NCBI RefSeq assembly: GCF_021347895.1
Contig: NC_067128.1
Coordinates: 1,422,010 to 1,486,009 of the forward strand
Source: Acanthochromis polyacanthus
Lineage: Eukaryota; Chordata; Actinopteri; Pomacentridae
Direction of reading: 5' to 3'
Length of the DNA stretch: 64,000 bases
Shown: positions 23,531 through 35,208 of the stretch, one piece after another
Position numbering within the stretch: the stretch's first letter is position 1
Layout: each line of letters begins with the position of its first letter
Translations under genes and position numbers: made by a program
The notes under the pieces: model-generated
The model's input: only the letters and a program-made list of their open reading frames with translations
What the model was told of the DNA's origin: nothing
Database searches by the model: none

Positions 23531-23885
23531 TAACTGATCCACCCCCATGTTTTACTGTAGGGGCAGACAGTCTGGCTTGGAGCTTCTCCAGGCTTCCTCC
23601 TAACCTGTAAGTTGTCTGGAGTGGACATCAAGTGAAAACTGGATTCTTCCCTGAAGAGAACCTTAGCCCAATCACCAACAGTCCAATCCTTGTGATTCCA
23701 GCAGAGAGTAACCGGTCTTTCCTCTGCCTTTCCTTGATGAAGGGCTTCTTCCTGCCCTGTGGGACTTCAGACCAGCTTCAACAAGTCGCTTTCCAACTGT
23801 CCTTGTCCAACAAGTCCCATTTCTCCACAGTGTTCACTCATTTTAAGGTTCCTGGAGGTCTGAGGATGATTCCTGACAGGAACAG
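23531..23885 (-). pseudogene. Tc1-like element fragment (GATCAGACCACC family)
   Basis: On the minus strand the fragment carries VKHGGG-coding sequence and upstream transposase sequence nearly identical to the plus-strand copy at 62450-62815, for example the complement of 'atgttttactgtaggggcag'. It is truncated at both ends, frames are broken, and it directly abuts a different Tc1-like relic on its right. Confidence 0.75.
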
Positions 23886-23904
23886 ATGAATGACCGGACC
23901 CAAG

Positions 23905-24032
23905 AATCTCGCAGGACTACAAACGTTTGCAGGAAAATGGGCAAAAATCCCACAAACAAGAACTGAAAGACTCTTAGCTGACTACAAAAATCATCTACAC
24001 GCTGAGACACTTGGCAAAGGAGGTATTACAAA
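23905..24032 (+). pseudogene. Tc1-like transposase C-terminal relic
   Basis: The last 33 codons are open and typical of a Tc1-like C-terminus: WAKIPQTRTERLLADYKNHL, then a GKGGITKY stop at 24029-24031. Sequence before this has lost its frame. The family differs from the neighbour at 23531-23885. The downstream repeat block 24033-24535 is probably this element's 3' region. Confidence 0.7.
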
Positions 24033-24535
24033 GTACTGAACATGCAGGGCAGCCAAACTTTCTTTTGCTTCTTGCTATTATGAAGCCAAAAAAGATGGAA
24101 ATTAATAAATAATCTTGCTTAAACCATAAAAGAAATGGCATCTTTAACTTTTAACCTGTTGGCAATCCAGTCATATTTAACTCATTTAGCCATGCCCTTT
24201 AATTTAGGGAACACTTCTGCATGTCACTACTTAGGGACGATGTCCAACTATCACCAGATAAATGAAACCATGTGTGGAAAGATAGATTAAAGTACATTAA
24301 TTTGATTTAGATTTGATTTCTGTCATTAAAAACACCCCTTTTCATGACAGCCCTGCTTAAAATATTAAAGAAATGTGTAATCTTTAACTTTAAACCTTTT
24401 GGAAATGACTTATTCCCTTTAATTTGGATCAAACTTCTCCATTAGAGTCAACCTAAAATGGGTGCACAACTGTCATAGGGCCAGTTTAAATGAAACTATG
24501 TACGGAAGAATAGAATTAAAAGAAGTTATTTGACC
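24033..24535 (+). repeat. Diverged tandem duplication in Tc1-like 3' region
   Basis: Two diverged units about 236 bp apart. 'aaagaaatggcatctttaac' near 24129 pairs with 'aaagaaatgtgtaatcttta' near 24365. 'tgaaaccatgtgtggaaaga' near 24265 pairs with 'tgaaactatgtacggaagaa' near 24501. It is non-coding and follows the transposase C-terminus directly. Confidence 0.6.
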
Positions 24536-25145
24536 CCAGCTTTTGCAGAGTGCAGCAGCCGAGCCTTTCAGTCAGTACTGAGTGTGAACACTGTGTTCCC
24601 ACTGAGACCAGTCCATGACCAGTCTAATTAGCCGACATCCATCTTTACTATCGCTCCTCGGCGTATAGCCCCTCAAAAAGCTCAGATAACAACCTCTAAG
24701 TACAAAAGCGCACACCGATCTGAAATACAGCCACGCTGCAGATTCGTAAATTGTTTGTGCCTCTACTGTGCTTCCCTAACAGCCGCAGGAATAAATTAAC
24801 TGTCAGCCGTCCAAGATGAATGGCTGCTTCCCCCAGATGGGGTGTTGGGATCCATGGCAACCGCTCCGGCACCTTTAAAAATGTTGTTGTGTTTTTTCGA
24901 GTATGATTTACTCATCTGGCCTCCGTCTTTCTGTCATTACGCTGAGATTAGACTCTAACGAAACGTGTCAGAATGCGTCCAGTCCAGCCTCACTGCTGCC
25001 AATAACAGTCATCTCACGGATTGAAAGTGTTGGATCTGATCGCAACCGCAAAATAAACCCCAGTAAATAAAGGGAAAAAAGTGTTGTTTATTTTTATAGC
25101 TCCTTGAGAAAGACTACTTGTACTATAACTACTATTTGTATATTG
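24536..25145. other. Non-coding stretch, nothing recognised
   Basis: Repeat-poor, with no exon supported. Confidence 0.4.
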
Positions 25146-25321
25146 TAGGGGTGTCCAACATGAGGCCCGTGGTCCAAAAGCGGTCCTCCAGAGGGTCCAA
25201 TCCGGCCCTCAAAGTGTAAAAATTACAGAGAAGACATTAACTGCAGATTGTAAATTAGTAAAACTATAAATTTAAATTCATTTCTAGACTAAAGTTGTTT
25301 TGATCATAAAGTAAAATACTA

Positions 25322-26958
<1,637 letters not shown>

Positions 26959-27008
26959 TAGATTGTTCATTGGTCTTTTGTTGTTTTGTGTCTCATTTTT
27001 GCCATATT

Positions 27009-27323
27009 TACCTCCGCCAGGAGGTTATGTAATCACCGGAGTTTGTTTGTCCGTCTGTGTGTGTGTGTAGATTTTACAGGATGTCCGGAAGAGCTCAAGT
27101 AAGAATCGATTAGATTTTGGAGGTGATCCGAATCACCGTCTGGATCCAGGAATTTTTTGAAGGTCGAAGGACAATTGAGAGATGGTCACCAGGAGACGGT
27201 GACGGTGATTCGGATCACCTCCAAAATCTAATCAATTCTTACTCTTGCTCTTCCGGACATCCTGTAAAAATTTGGTGAAAATCCGTCCATGACTTTCTGA
27301 GTTATGCTGTTAACAGACAAACA

Positions 27324-27401
<78 letters not shown>

Positions 27402-27447
27402 GACAAACGGCATGGTGGAGGTATGCGCTCTCCGAGTGCTTTTCTAG
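27009..27447. mobile_element. Foldback (palindromic) element with internal (AC)n
   Basis: The left end is CCTCCGCCAGGAGGTTATGT and the right end GGTGGAGGTATGCGCTCTCC, a pair I know from widespread fish repeats. The interior has a long inverted repeat, 27070-27140 against 27201-27271, with only a few mismatches over about 70 bp. A block AATTTGGTGAAAATCCGTCC precedes the (AC)n. The element interrupts the TTTGTC array of the hAT-like copy, so it is a later insertion. Confidence 0.7.
27325..27397. repeat. (AC)n microsatellite
   Basis: About 36 uninterrupted AC units, bounded by ACAGAC and CAGACAGAC. Confidence 0.97.
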
Positions 27448-27705
27448 TTTTGTCTTGTTTTTGTCTTTTTTGTCATTTGTCTCATGTTTTTATCATTTTG
27501 TTTCTCATTTTTGTCATTTTGTTTCTCAATTTTTGTCATTTTGTGTTTCCTTTTTGTCTCACTTGTGTTGTTTGTCTCATTTTGTCATTTTGTGTTTTGC
27601 TTTATTCGTTGTTTGTTTATTTTTTGTCATTTTGTGTCTCGCTTTTTTCATTTTTTGTCTAATTCTTGTCATTTGTCCATTTTTTTGTCGCTTTGGAACT
27701 TTTTT
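27448..27705 (+). repeat. TTTGTC-type minisatellite array of the hAT-like element
   Basis: Tandem, degenerate units of about 20-25 bp of the type TTTGTCATTTTGTCTCATTT. The same array occurs in the other hAT-like copies. Long open frames across it are a by-product of low complexity. Confidence 0.85.
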
Positions 27706-28157
27706 TGTGAAACTGGGTGGGTTACCTGATACAACTACTTCTTTTCTCCCAGCTTGTATTGAGCTTTCCCAGCATGCAACTGCACTGATTAAGTCCATAA
27801 GATCCAGTATGTTAATTAGCGCCGGTGGACATGCTTTTAAAGATCGGACCGAACAAAGCTGGCCTCCAGTTTTGAAGCTAAGCTACACTAATCTGCTCCA
27901 TCTCCACATGTAATGTACAGGACATGAGAGTGATATCGGTCTTCTCATCTAACTCCAGGCAAGAACACAAATAAGCAGATCTCTCACAGTGTTAAACTAT
28001 TCCAGCATGAACAAAAAGCCCTGTAACAGGAAGAAGCTTTTAGTGTTATGCAATCCTTATACATAATGCACTCTACTTCTTTCTTGGACTTTCTTTCTGC
28101 GTTTCTTATTAAACGTCACATCTTTGAAATTCACTTCACTTATTTTTTCCCTCTCTG
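27706..28157. other. Non-coding stretch, nothing recognised
   Basis: No supported feature. Confidence 0.4.
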
Positions 28158-28414
28158 TTCTGTTCCTAAATGCAGTCAAGTCCTATACGCTGGAAAGAGC
28201 AGCAGTTTGGAGTGTAAAACCTGCAAACTGTCAGTTCACTGGTGCAGGGCAGAAGAAGCTCCATTATGTGGAGATTCTGGTTCAGCAAAGCACTGCTGGA
28301 GAACATGTTCAGTGTATGTTATCAGATAAAGTGATCCTCCAAAGGGACCAGCTTATTTCCTGGGTTCAAGTGTTGTTGAAAGCTTATAAAGTGAATCAAT
28401 GCACTGTTCTGTGA
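28158..28414 (+). other. Exon-like open segment, unrecognised
   Basis: The tract TTTTTCCCTCTCTGTTCTG, followed by TTCCTAAATGCAG, resembles a splice acceptor. Two overlapping frames stay open after it. One reads VKSYTLERAAVW and stays open to a stop at 28412-28414. The other is cysteine-rich (CKTCKLSVHWC) and stops at 28327-28329. Neither begins with an ATG in a good context or matches a family I know. No downstream donor was identified. It could be a terminal exon or chance. Confidence 0.15.
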
Positions 28415-28474
28415 GACGTTTCTGGGCTCTGCTTTGTGGATGGAGTTTAAAGCTTTAGTTTGACAGAAATTTAT

Positions 28475-29255
28475 AACGGTCAGCCACAATATTAAAACCA
28501 CGAGAGGTGAAGTATGGAACATCACTGCAATGCAAATTTCTGCTGGAAATTTCAGGCTCTAAAATTCATGTGGATTTAAATTTGGCATGTACGACCCACC
28601 CAAACACTGCTGCAGATGAAGCCCATCATGATACCAACACTCCCCAACAACAGTGGCTTTCTCCAGCATAAGGAGGTGAAAAAACTGCTCAAGGTATTGG
28701 CCAAACGTACAAGCTCTCAGATCCTACTACAATGCAGCATCCCTTAGATTCAACGGAATAAGCCGGATCAACAGCGACCTCGTCCAGAATCCACCGGATC
28801 CCAGTATCCCCAAACCAACATCTCATGACGACAACACTCCCCAGCAATAGAGGCTTCCTCAGCAGGAGGCTGTAAAAAAAACTGCTTCAGAACAGTTTGA
28901 GGAACAAAGAGCCCAGGGCATTGTTGAAACTTCCAGATACCAATACAAAGAGCATCCCTTGGATTCAGTGGAATAAGGAGGATCTATCCACTCCAGAATT
29001 CCCAAATTCAAGTATCCCCGATGAACATCTCATCACACCAACACTCCCCAACAATGGTGTCTTTCTCCAGCATGAGGAGGTGAAAAAAATGCTCTGGAAC
29101 AAATTGAGGAACATGAAAAAGAGCCAAAGGTAATGGCCAAACATATGAAGCCCTAGATCCCAATACAATGGATTTAGTGGAATAAGTCTGATCAGCACAG
29201 ACTCACTCCAGAATTCCCAAGATCCAAGTAATCCCAGTCAACATCTCATGATGAT
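28475..29255 (+). repeat. Rearranged Tc1-like relic with about 200-bp tandem array
   Basis: The segment opens with GTCAGCCACAATATTAAAAC, the end of a common fish Tc1-like family. It then carries three tandem units of transposase-derived sequence starting at 28627, 28824 and 29031, with a partial fourth at 29247. Each unit has a CCAACACTCCCCAACAA-like core, a TTTCTCCAGCA block and an AAAACTGCT-like block, spaced 197-216 bp. Frames are destroyed. The array appears to have grown after the transposon died. Confidence 0.65.
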
Positions 29256-29885
29256 CTGATCAGGGAGCGAAGAGGCCTCAGCCTTACCACCAACCTGAAG
29301 GTCTACCAGTGGTCCTCACCACCCTCCTTTATGCCAGCCAGACCTGGACTCACTACAGCAGACATGCCAAACACCTCAACCACCATTTTCACTGGAGCTC
29401 TCTCTGTAGACTCCTTTGTGTAAGGTTGCAGGACAAAATCCCAGATGCGGAAATCCTGGAACAGGCTGGCATTCCCAGTGGCTACACCTTCCTCCAGAAA
29501 GCTCAAACCAGTTGGCAGAATGTCTGAGAATGTCTGACAGCTGACTGACAAAACAGCTGCTGTATGGCAAACTGTCCCAGGGCAAGTGGACAGTCAGGGG
29601 ACAGATGAAATGATTCAAGGACTGCTTCAAAGGGTCTCTCAAAGACCTGGACAATAACCCCAACACATGGGAATCGCTTGATGGAACCGTCCAACTTGGC
29701 AAAGCAGACAGACCGCAGAGGCTCAGAGAAACCTCTACCTCCACAGCAGCACCATTCACACATGTCCTACATGTGAACCAGGCCCAGATTGACTTGTCCA
29801 GCCATCTTCAGACCCATACTCACTGATCTTCACACGGACGTTGAAGTCGTGGCCTTCTTGATCCCGGACATCCTCGTCATCATAG
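29256..29885 (+). pseudogene. LINE reverse-transcriptase C-terminal relic
   Basis: Split over frames, the sequence shows the C-terminal part of a teleost non-LTR retrotransposon polyprotein: a VLTTLLYASQTWTHYSRHAK block (29309 onward, open to 29527), LQDKIPDAEILEQAGIPS, an LLYGKLSQGKWT-like block, a FKDCFKGSLKDL-like block, and near the end an IDLSSHLQTH-like block reminiscent of a degenerate CCHH finger. Several frameshifts and stops are present. It is a different subfamily from 7405-8032 and 53150-53660. Confidence 0.75.
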
Positions 29886-31016
29886 TGAGAAAAACTGTGC
29901 TGCCTTGTTTGTATTTCTTTAAATCAACCACAGCTGTCTGAGCTCAGGTTGTGGCAATGGTGTTTCTGGAATATAGTCCAAGCAGGAACTGTTGTGGTGG
30001 AATATTTGCATCCAGGGAGCCAAGCTCTGTCATTAAAATGGCAAATTCATCGAAAGAACCAAGTCTTATACAAGTCTTCCAAGTCTGTAGTCTTCTACAG
30101 CAGGATCTAAATCTTTTCTAAGTTTTAACATTCAAGGCAACCTGCTTTTCAGGTTCCTGCTCTGAGGGTTTTACTGGTGTTTACTGCAGCAAAAAAGGAT
30201 CTGAAATCAGTATTATGTAGCTAGTAGAATGCGAGAGGAATGATAAGTGAAAACAGCAAACTTCTACCCACTGTATACATTGGGTGAGTCACCCAGAGAC
30301 ATGACAGATTATTTTATTGTGACCATCAGCACCTTTTCTGCCCAACAAGTCTACCTCTGAGACTGTTAAATGGCAAAGCTCATGTGCCCCCGGCGTCTGG
30401 CCGAAGATCAAACCCTCAGGATTTAAGGCGATTGTGTTTCTTTGGGAAGCGCTGTGAGCTGACTGACAATCTTTTTCCAGCCCAAAGGGATTGATGAAAG
30501 AGAGAGGGAGCAGGAGGGGGACAGATCGATGGTTAGTCGACCCTAACAAACAGATCAAGAGGTGACCTCTGAGTACAAGACAAGAATAGCTCTGCAGAAA
30601 AAAAAAGAATAATATACAGAGATGCTGGAGGAGAAGAAAAACAAATAGAAAAGTGGTGGAGTAATGGGGGGAAGAAAAAAGCTGACGAAGACCTTTCGAC
30701 ACTGCAATCAGTCTTCATGTCTCTCTGAGGGTTCCTGATTGAGGTACAGGTGAAGAACTGTGGTCGAGATTCACGCCAGCAATAATTTAAAACAGAATGC
30801 TCAGAGAAGTCTCGTTTAACTTCAGTGCTAAACGTCTAAGATCCATAAATTTCCTGTTCTCTAACTTAAATGACAAAAACAGCCATAGGAGCTTTTTCTT
30901 ATCCGGCCTCCTGACTGACAGAGTTCTCAGTCTGCCCTCTGATAACTTAAAATATCAGAAGATGATTGATATAGTATGACAATTTTTCTGATTTTCCACC
31001 TGTTTGGTTCAGAAGT
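29886..31016. other. Non-coding stretch, nothing recognised
   Basis: No supported feature. Confidence 0.4.
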
Positions 31017-31147
31017 GATCATTTCTGATCTTCTATGAAAATTTCATCCAAATCCGTTGGTCTGCTTTTGAGTAATGTTGCTGACAGACAGACAGACAGA
31101 CAGACAGAGAGACAGAGAGACAGAAAGACAGACAGACAGAGAGACTT
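31017..31147 (+). repeat. Foldback-family fragment with (GACA)n microsatellite
   Basis: GAAAATTTCATCCAAATCCG, followed by a TTTTGAGTAATGTTGCTGAC block and then (GACA)n from 31082, mirrors 27268-27325 of the foldback element. The ends are missing. Confidence 0.6.
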
Positions 31148-32669
31148 TAGACAGCATATTTCCTCTCATTGGATTATCCAAATTTAAATTCTACAAGTTC
31201 ATTTAGCTTTTATCCAAAGCGACGTACATCTGAGAGTAGATCCAACAGCAGAGAGGATCTATTCAGGAGAAAACAACCTGGATAAGAGCCATAAAACATG
31301 TCCAAGTGTGGCAGAACCACATTCATATTTCCCTCTCCATGTCTCTGGTCCTCTTTCCTCTTCTTCTGGCTCCGTTTGTCCATCTTGTTCTCAGTTAAAG
31401 GTCCGGCTCGCTGCTTCAGGAGCTTTTTAGCAGACAGAGGTTAACAGTACTCCGCCCTTCCTCTCCCTCCATCACTAAATTATTTATCCAGCAGTCGACA
31501 ACCTCATCAGTTAAATCAGTACGGGGGACAAATCCGACATGACTCCTTTCCTCATCTCTGACCTTTTGTGGAAACAAAACCTTGGACCAAACGTGGACTA
31601 CGTGGGCTGTTGAAGACACTTCTGAAGTCACGCCTTTGCTGCTTCACCATGTTAGCTGAGCGACAGTTGAAACAGGCACCTCTGGACATGCTCCAGTCGG
31701 CCCTATCCTCGGGCCCCCGGGACGGTGCATCATCATGCCGCAGCAGCATAACTTCATTAAAGTTTCATTGTGTCTCAGAGCAAGCTCGACGGGAGCTCAG
31801 AGCGGCCTGACTGAAAGTACAAACGTTCCCGTCTTCTCTCTCTTCATTTCTTCCTTCTTCTCTCCTCCTTCTTTCCTTCCTCTCTGGTCAAACCGAGCAC
31901 TCGTTAAAGAACATGGAGGCCCCCTGAGATCTGTTTATAAGCCTGCTGTTGAGCTGAGGAGCCAGAAAACACTCTAACTCGCTTATAGCTGTCTCTTCTG
32001 ATATTTAAGCTGCCATTATGACTCCGGAGAATAAGCCGGGGAATTTATGAGGTAGGCGGTTGTCTTTTAACTGCAAAATGAGACAGCATACCGTACGTGG
32101 CTGAGCAAAAACACTTACTTTCCTTTTGCCTTTAGACATGTTTTATTCTTTCATCTGATGCTTCTGTTTAGTGTGACTTTCACTGAGCACACCATTAGCA
32201 CCACTGCAGCTTTTTCTGCAGCTTCCCGTGCACGTAGCCGGTCAATCTGTCGATAGACTGCAAAGGATCCTTTGGTAAATGCAATCTGAAATCAATTGGA
32301 CTTGGTTGTGGCTGGATTTGTAGCGCAGGATTTATATAGCCGCTCGCTATCTTTGTTTCAGTCGCTGAATATCCTCTGAGTCAACAGCAGCGACGTCGAA
32401 GCAGAAGGGCGATCTAGCCCCGCCATATTTCAGCAAACATTTATATGAGCTCACATTTATTGTTTGCAGTTATTCTGAAGCAGGTGTCAAATATTTTCCC
32501 CCACTGAGAAGTTATTGTTGTACTTGCTGAGTAGCTTCTGAAGCTTCAAAGATCAAGAGACTGGCTTCTGTTTGTGATTGCTGATACATGAACCATGGCA
32601 CTGAGTGCAGATAATTGTTGCTTTACTGGCTGTCAGTGAAGCTGGCAGAGCACCTATGTCATTTACTTT
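31148..32669. other. Non-coding stretch, nothing recognised
   Basis: No recognised repeat or exon. Confidence 0.4.
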
Positions 32670-32951
32670 ATGAGTTTGTTAGGTGATGCGTTAATTTGTT
32701 GTTGTTTTTTCTCACAGCAGAACTCAGTTTATTCTCTGATAACAGTGCGGTACAGCCAGCCCTACGGTGATGTTCAGCACAGGCTCCTTCTGCAGTTTAA
32801 CCTTGAATTAGATGTTATATTTGTAGCAGCACAAAGGGCCTTTCTCAGGCATCTGCTGTCCTTCTGGGAATGTTACAGTGAAGCCCTGCAGAGGTTAAAG
32901 AAACCATTCAGTTCAGACATTTTTCAGCATATATGGCCTCGGCTGCGATGA
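32670..32951 (+). CDS. Possible small gene or terminal exon (unrecognised)
   Basis: The open frame encodes 93 residues from an ATG at 32670. Within it GTTGTTTTTTCTCACAG (ending 32717) is a strong acceptor-like site, so the coding part could instead be an exon starting QNSVYSLITVRY at 32718. The stop is at 32949-32951, and AATAAA follows at 32984-32989, a possible polyadenylation signal. The peptide has mixed composition with hydrophobic stretches (LLLQFNLELDVIFVAAQ) and a basic C-terminus (HIWPRLR). I know no matching family. It could be a chance frame. Confidence 0.25.
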   Translation: MSLLGDALICCCFFSQQNSVYSLITVRYSQPYGDVQHRLLLQFNLELDVIFVAAQRAFLRHLLSFWECYSEALQRLKKPFSSDIFQHIWPRLR

Positions 32952-33048
32952 TGTGACACAACTATCATTTCTGAAATACCTGTAATAAAAGTAAACTGCA
33001 GTCAAAGACATGGTCGCCAAAGGAAGACATTTTTTCTTTCTAAACTTA

Positions 33049-33642
33049 GGCTACGTTTATACGAGGACCATCTTAACAGAAAACGCAAAAATGGTGTCTT
33101 GTCTTCACTTTTTATTTCACGTTTAGAGGAGCGGTTTTGAAGGAAATCTGCGTATCTATGGTGACTCTATAGTGTGTGGAATTCGATTGGATATGCATGC
33201 CAGGCAGCTAGGTGGCGCTGTGATAAAACGCCGCCATGTCTACGCACATGCGTACTATCTCCCTTTTCGGATCTCCGCCGCGGTAAATGTGTGTCATGAA
33301 TGGAATCTGTACAGATTCTGTACGTTTGTTGGTACGACTCCTGTAGTGTACATAGAGCTGCCAGAGTTGCTTGAAGGTACGAAGGATGGAAATAATCACA
33401 CATCTTTGTTTACTTCCCTGTACCGGCCGGCAAACCAAAGCACCGGCGCACGTATGTGACGTAATCGTGTTCGCGACGTGGTCAGATCTCGGCAAAGTTT
33501 TTTTTTTTCCGGCAAAGTTTTGCGTTTTGCTGTTTAGACGGAAATGTAACGGCGGAGAGTTTTCAACTTTTCCCCTCTGGAGGCCGGTTTCAAATTTTTG
33601 TGTTTCTAAGCCCCCAAAACGCCGTCCTCGTATAAACGATAC
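33049..33642. mobile_element. CpG-rich MITE with CGTTTATACGAGGAC ends
   Basis: The terminal inverted repeats are CTACGTTTATACGAGGAC at 33051 and its counterpart GTCCTCGTATAAACGAT ending near 33640. The subterminal motifs AAAACGCAAAA and CAAAGTTTTGCGTTTTGC are also inverted. The interior is GC- and CpG-rich compared with the flanks (CGCCGCGG, CCGGCCGGC). There is no transposase. A target duplication could not be fixed because the right side abuts another transposon exactly. Confidence 0.7.
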
Positions 33643-33644
33643 AG

Positions 33645-34435
33645 TGGGTCTATAAGAGGTCATTTCATGTCATCAGCAGCACTGCACATGTAAAGGTCTA
33701 GAGTGGTTTCCTGCTGACATTCAAGCTGTAGAACAACTCAGAAGCTGTCAGCTCTCACATAACGCCTAAAACTAAAGAATTATGTGAAGCCACAAAGGCA
33801 GACATCAAGAGAGAGAGACAGGTAGAGAAAAAACTGAAGATCTCCAAGACAGCCGTTCATTACACCAAGAAAAACAAACCCAGCATGGTTCTACCAAACT
33901 GCTGGCTGGTCAGGAAACGTCTTTCTACCACCAGATGACCGTCACTCATCTGTTCCTGTCAGAATAGTCCTCAGACCTCCAGAGACCTTAAAAATGAGTG
34001 GACACTGGGGAGAAATGGGACTTGTTGGACAAGGACAGTTGGAAAGCAACTTGTTGAAGCTGGTCTGAAGTCCTACAGGGCAGGAAGAAGCCCTTCATCA
34101 AGGAAAGGCAGAGGAAAGCTGGTTACTCTCTGCTGGGATCACAAGGATTGGACTGTTGGTGATTGGGCTACGGTTCTCTTCAGGGATGAATCCAAGAAAA
34201 CATGGAATCCTAGAAGCTGTTTTTGGCAGAACAATGCCTAGTGATGGAAGAACTGATTTTGGTTGTTATCAAGAAAACCATTAAAATATCTGATATCAGC
34301 TCTGAAATTAAACTTTTTTGAGCTATTTTTGTTGTTTTCATTATATTTGTCCAAACCAATGGACCTTTAGTGGTACCAGGCATTAAAATGAACAAGAAAT
34401 TGAAGAAAACAAAGGTGGTCTGATCATTGGTTCAT
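33645..34435 (+). mobile_element. Tc1-like element, internally deleted copy (GATCAGACCACC family)
   Basis: 33645-34193 is about 98% identical by eye to 62155-62697. At 34194 it jumps to the 3' region ('catggaatcctagaagctgt'), which matches the complement of 57030-57280, so the catalytic core is deleted. The right end AGGTGGTCTGATCATT is the family's terminal motif. The left terminal repeat is missing where the CpG-rich MITE abuts. It is non-coding as it stands. Confidence 0.82.
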
Positions 34436-35208
34436 GACTGTCTATCTGGACTGCAGATCTCCATGGATGCTGTTGAACCAATCAGCTGTTTATCTGCTGA
34501 CTCCCTCCATTCCTCCTGCCATGAATGACTCCAATCAGTTACTCATACATCATTTCATTCCAATATTAGTCTTTTAAAATTTGCATAATACACTGACGCC
34601 ATCAAAGAGGACATCGGGTATCTGATAACATCACTGCAGAGAGCTTCATGTGTCTATATCTAAACCTGTATCTATATTTTCTATTTGAAGTCAGGCACAC
34701 AGACATACATGCAGGTTGTGGCTGTAAGCTGCTTTAATGGATTCGGTTTTGGTCTAAGTATTGCCTGAAGGGCCCCTGATCAAAGTCTCGCTGCCTTCAA
34801 AGGTCTCCTGGAAGGTCCCATGGTTCATTAGAAGCTCTGTCCTTACATTAAGCCGTGTGATCGCTGCTCTCACTACCAGGCTGGTATTTCATGTCTCCTT
34901 ACGCCAGCCACCAGGGACAAAATATGGAAATAAATGCAATTACCAGCGATTACCCTGAGCCCACTTTAACCGCCGCGGTTCCTGTAAACCACCATCCCAT
35001 CGCATTCATCCAGCAGAAATGAGAGAAACACCCAAGGCAAGTTTTGTTAGCGGTTTCAGAGACAAACAGGCCAAATAATCAACGAACCACAGCGTGATCG
35101 TTGGAGTGCTCAGTGGGGAAATAAAGCAGCTCAGCCTCTCTTCCCCTCGTTTGTTTTATGCTGAAAGAGAGCGATAACGTGGTGGATAACGAGTGAGACG
35201 AACCGAGA
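34436..35208. other. Repeat-poor stretch
   Basis: No repeat or exon supported. The part around 34740-35010 has balanced composition and could be tested for conservation. Confidence 0.4.

Noticed and set aside
27228..27413. Cys-Val repeat frame
   Set aside because: Translation of the (AC)n microsatellite on the minus strand.
27423..27913. Overlapping Phe-rich frames up to 152 codons
   Set aside because: They lie across the TTTGTC array of the hAT-like element.
28124..28172. Signal peptide KFTSLIFSLSVLFLNAVKS at the start of an open frame
   Set aside because: The first codon is TTG, not ATG, and the stretch overlaps a polypyrimidine tract that would read as hydrophobic residues by chance.
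33208..33663. Long overlapping frames on both strands
   Set aside because: They fall inside the CpG-rich MITE, where stop codons are scarce because of base composition.
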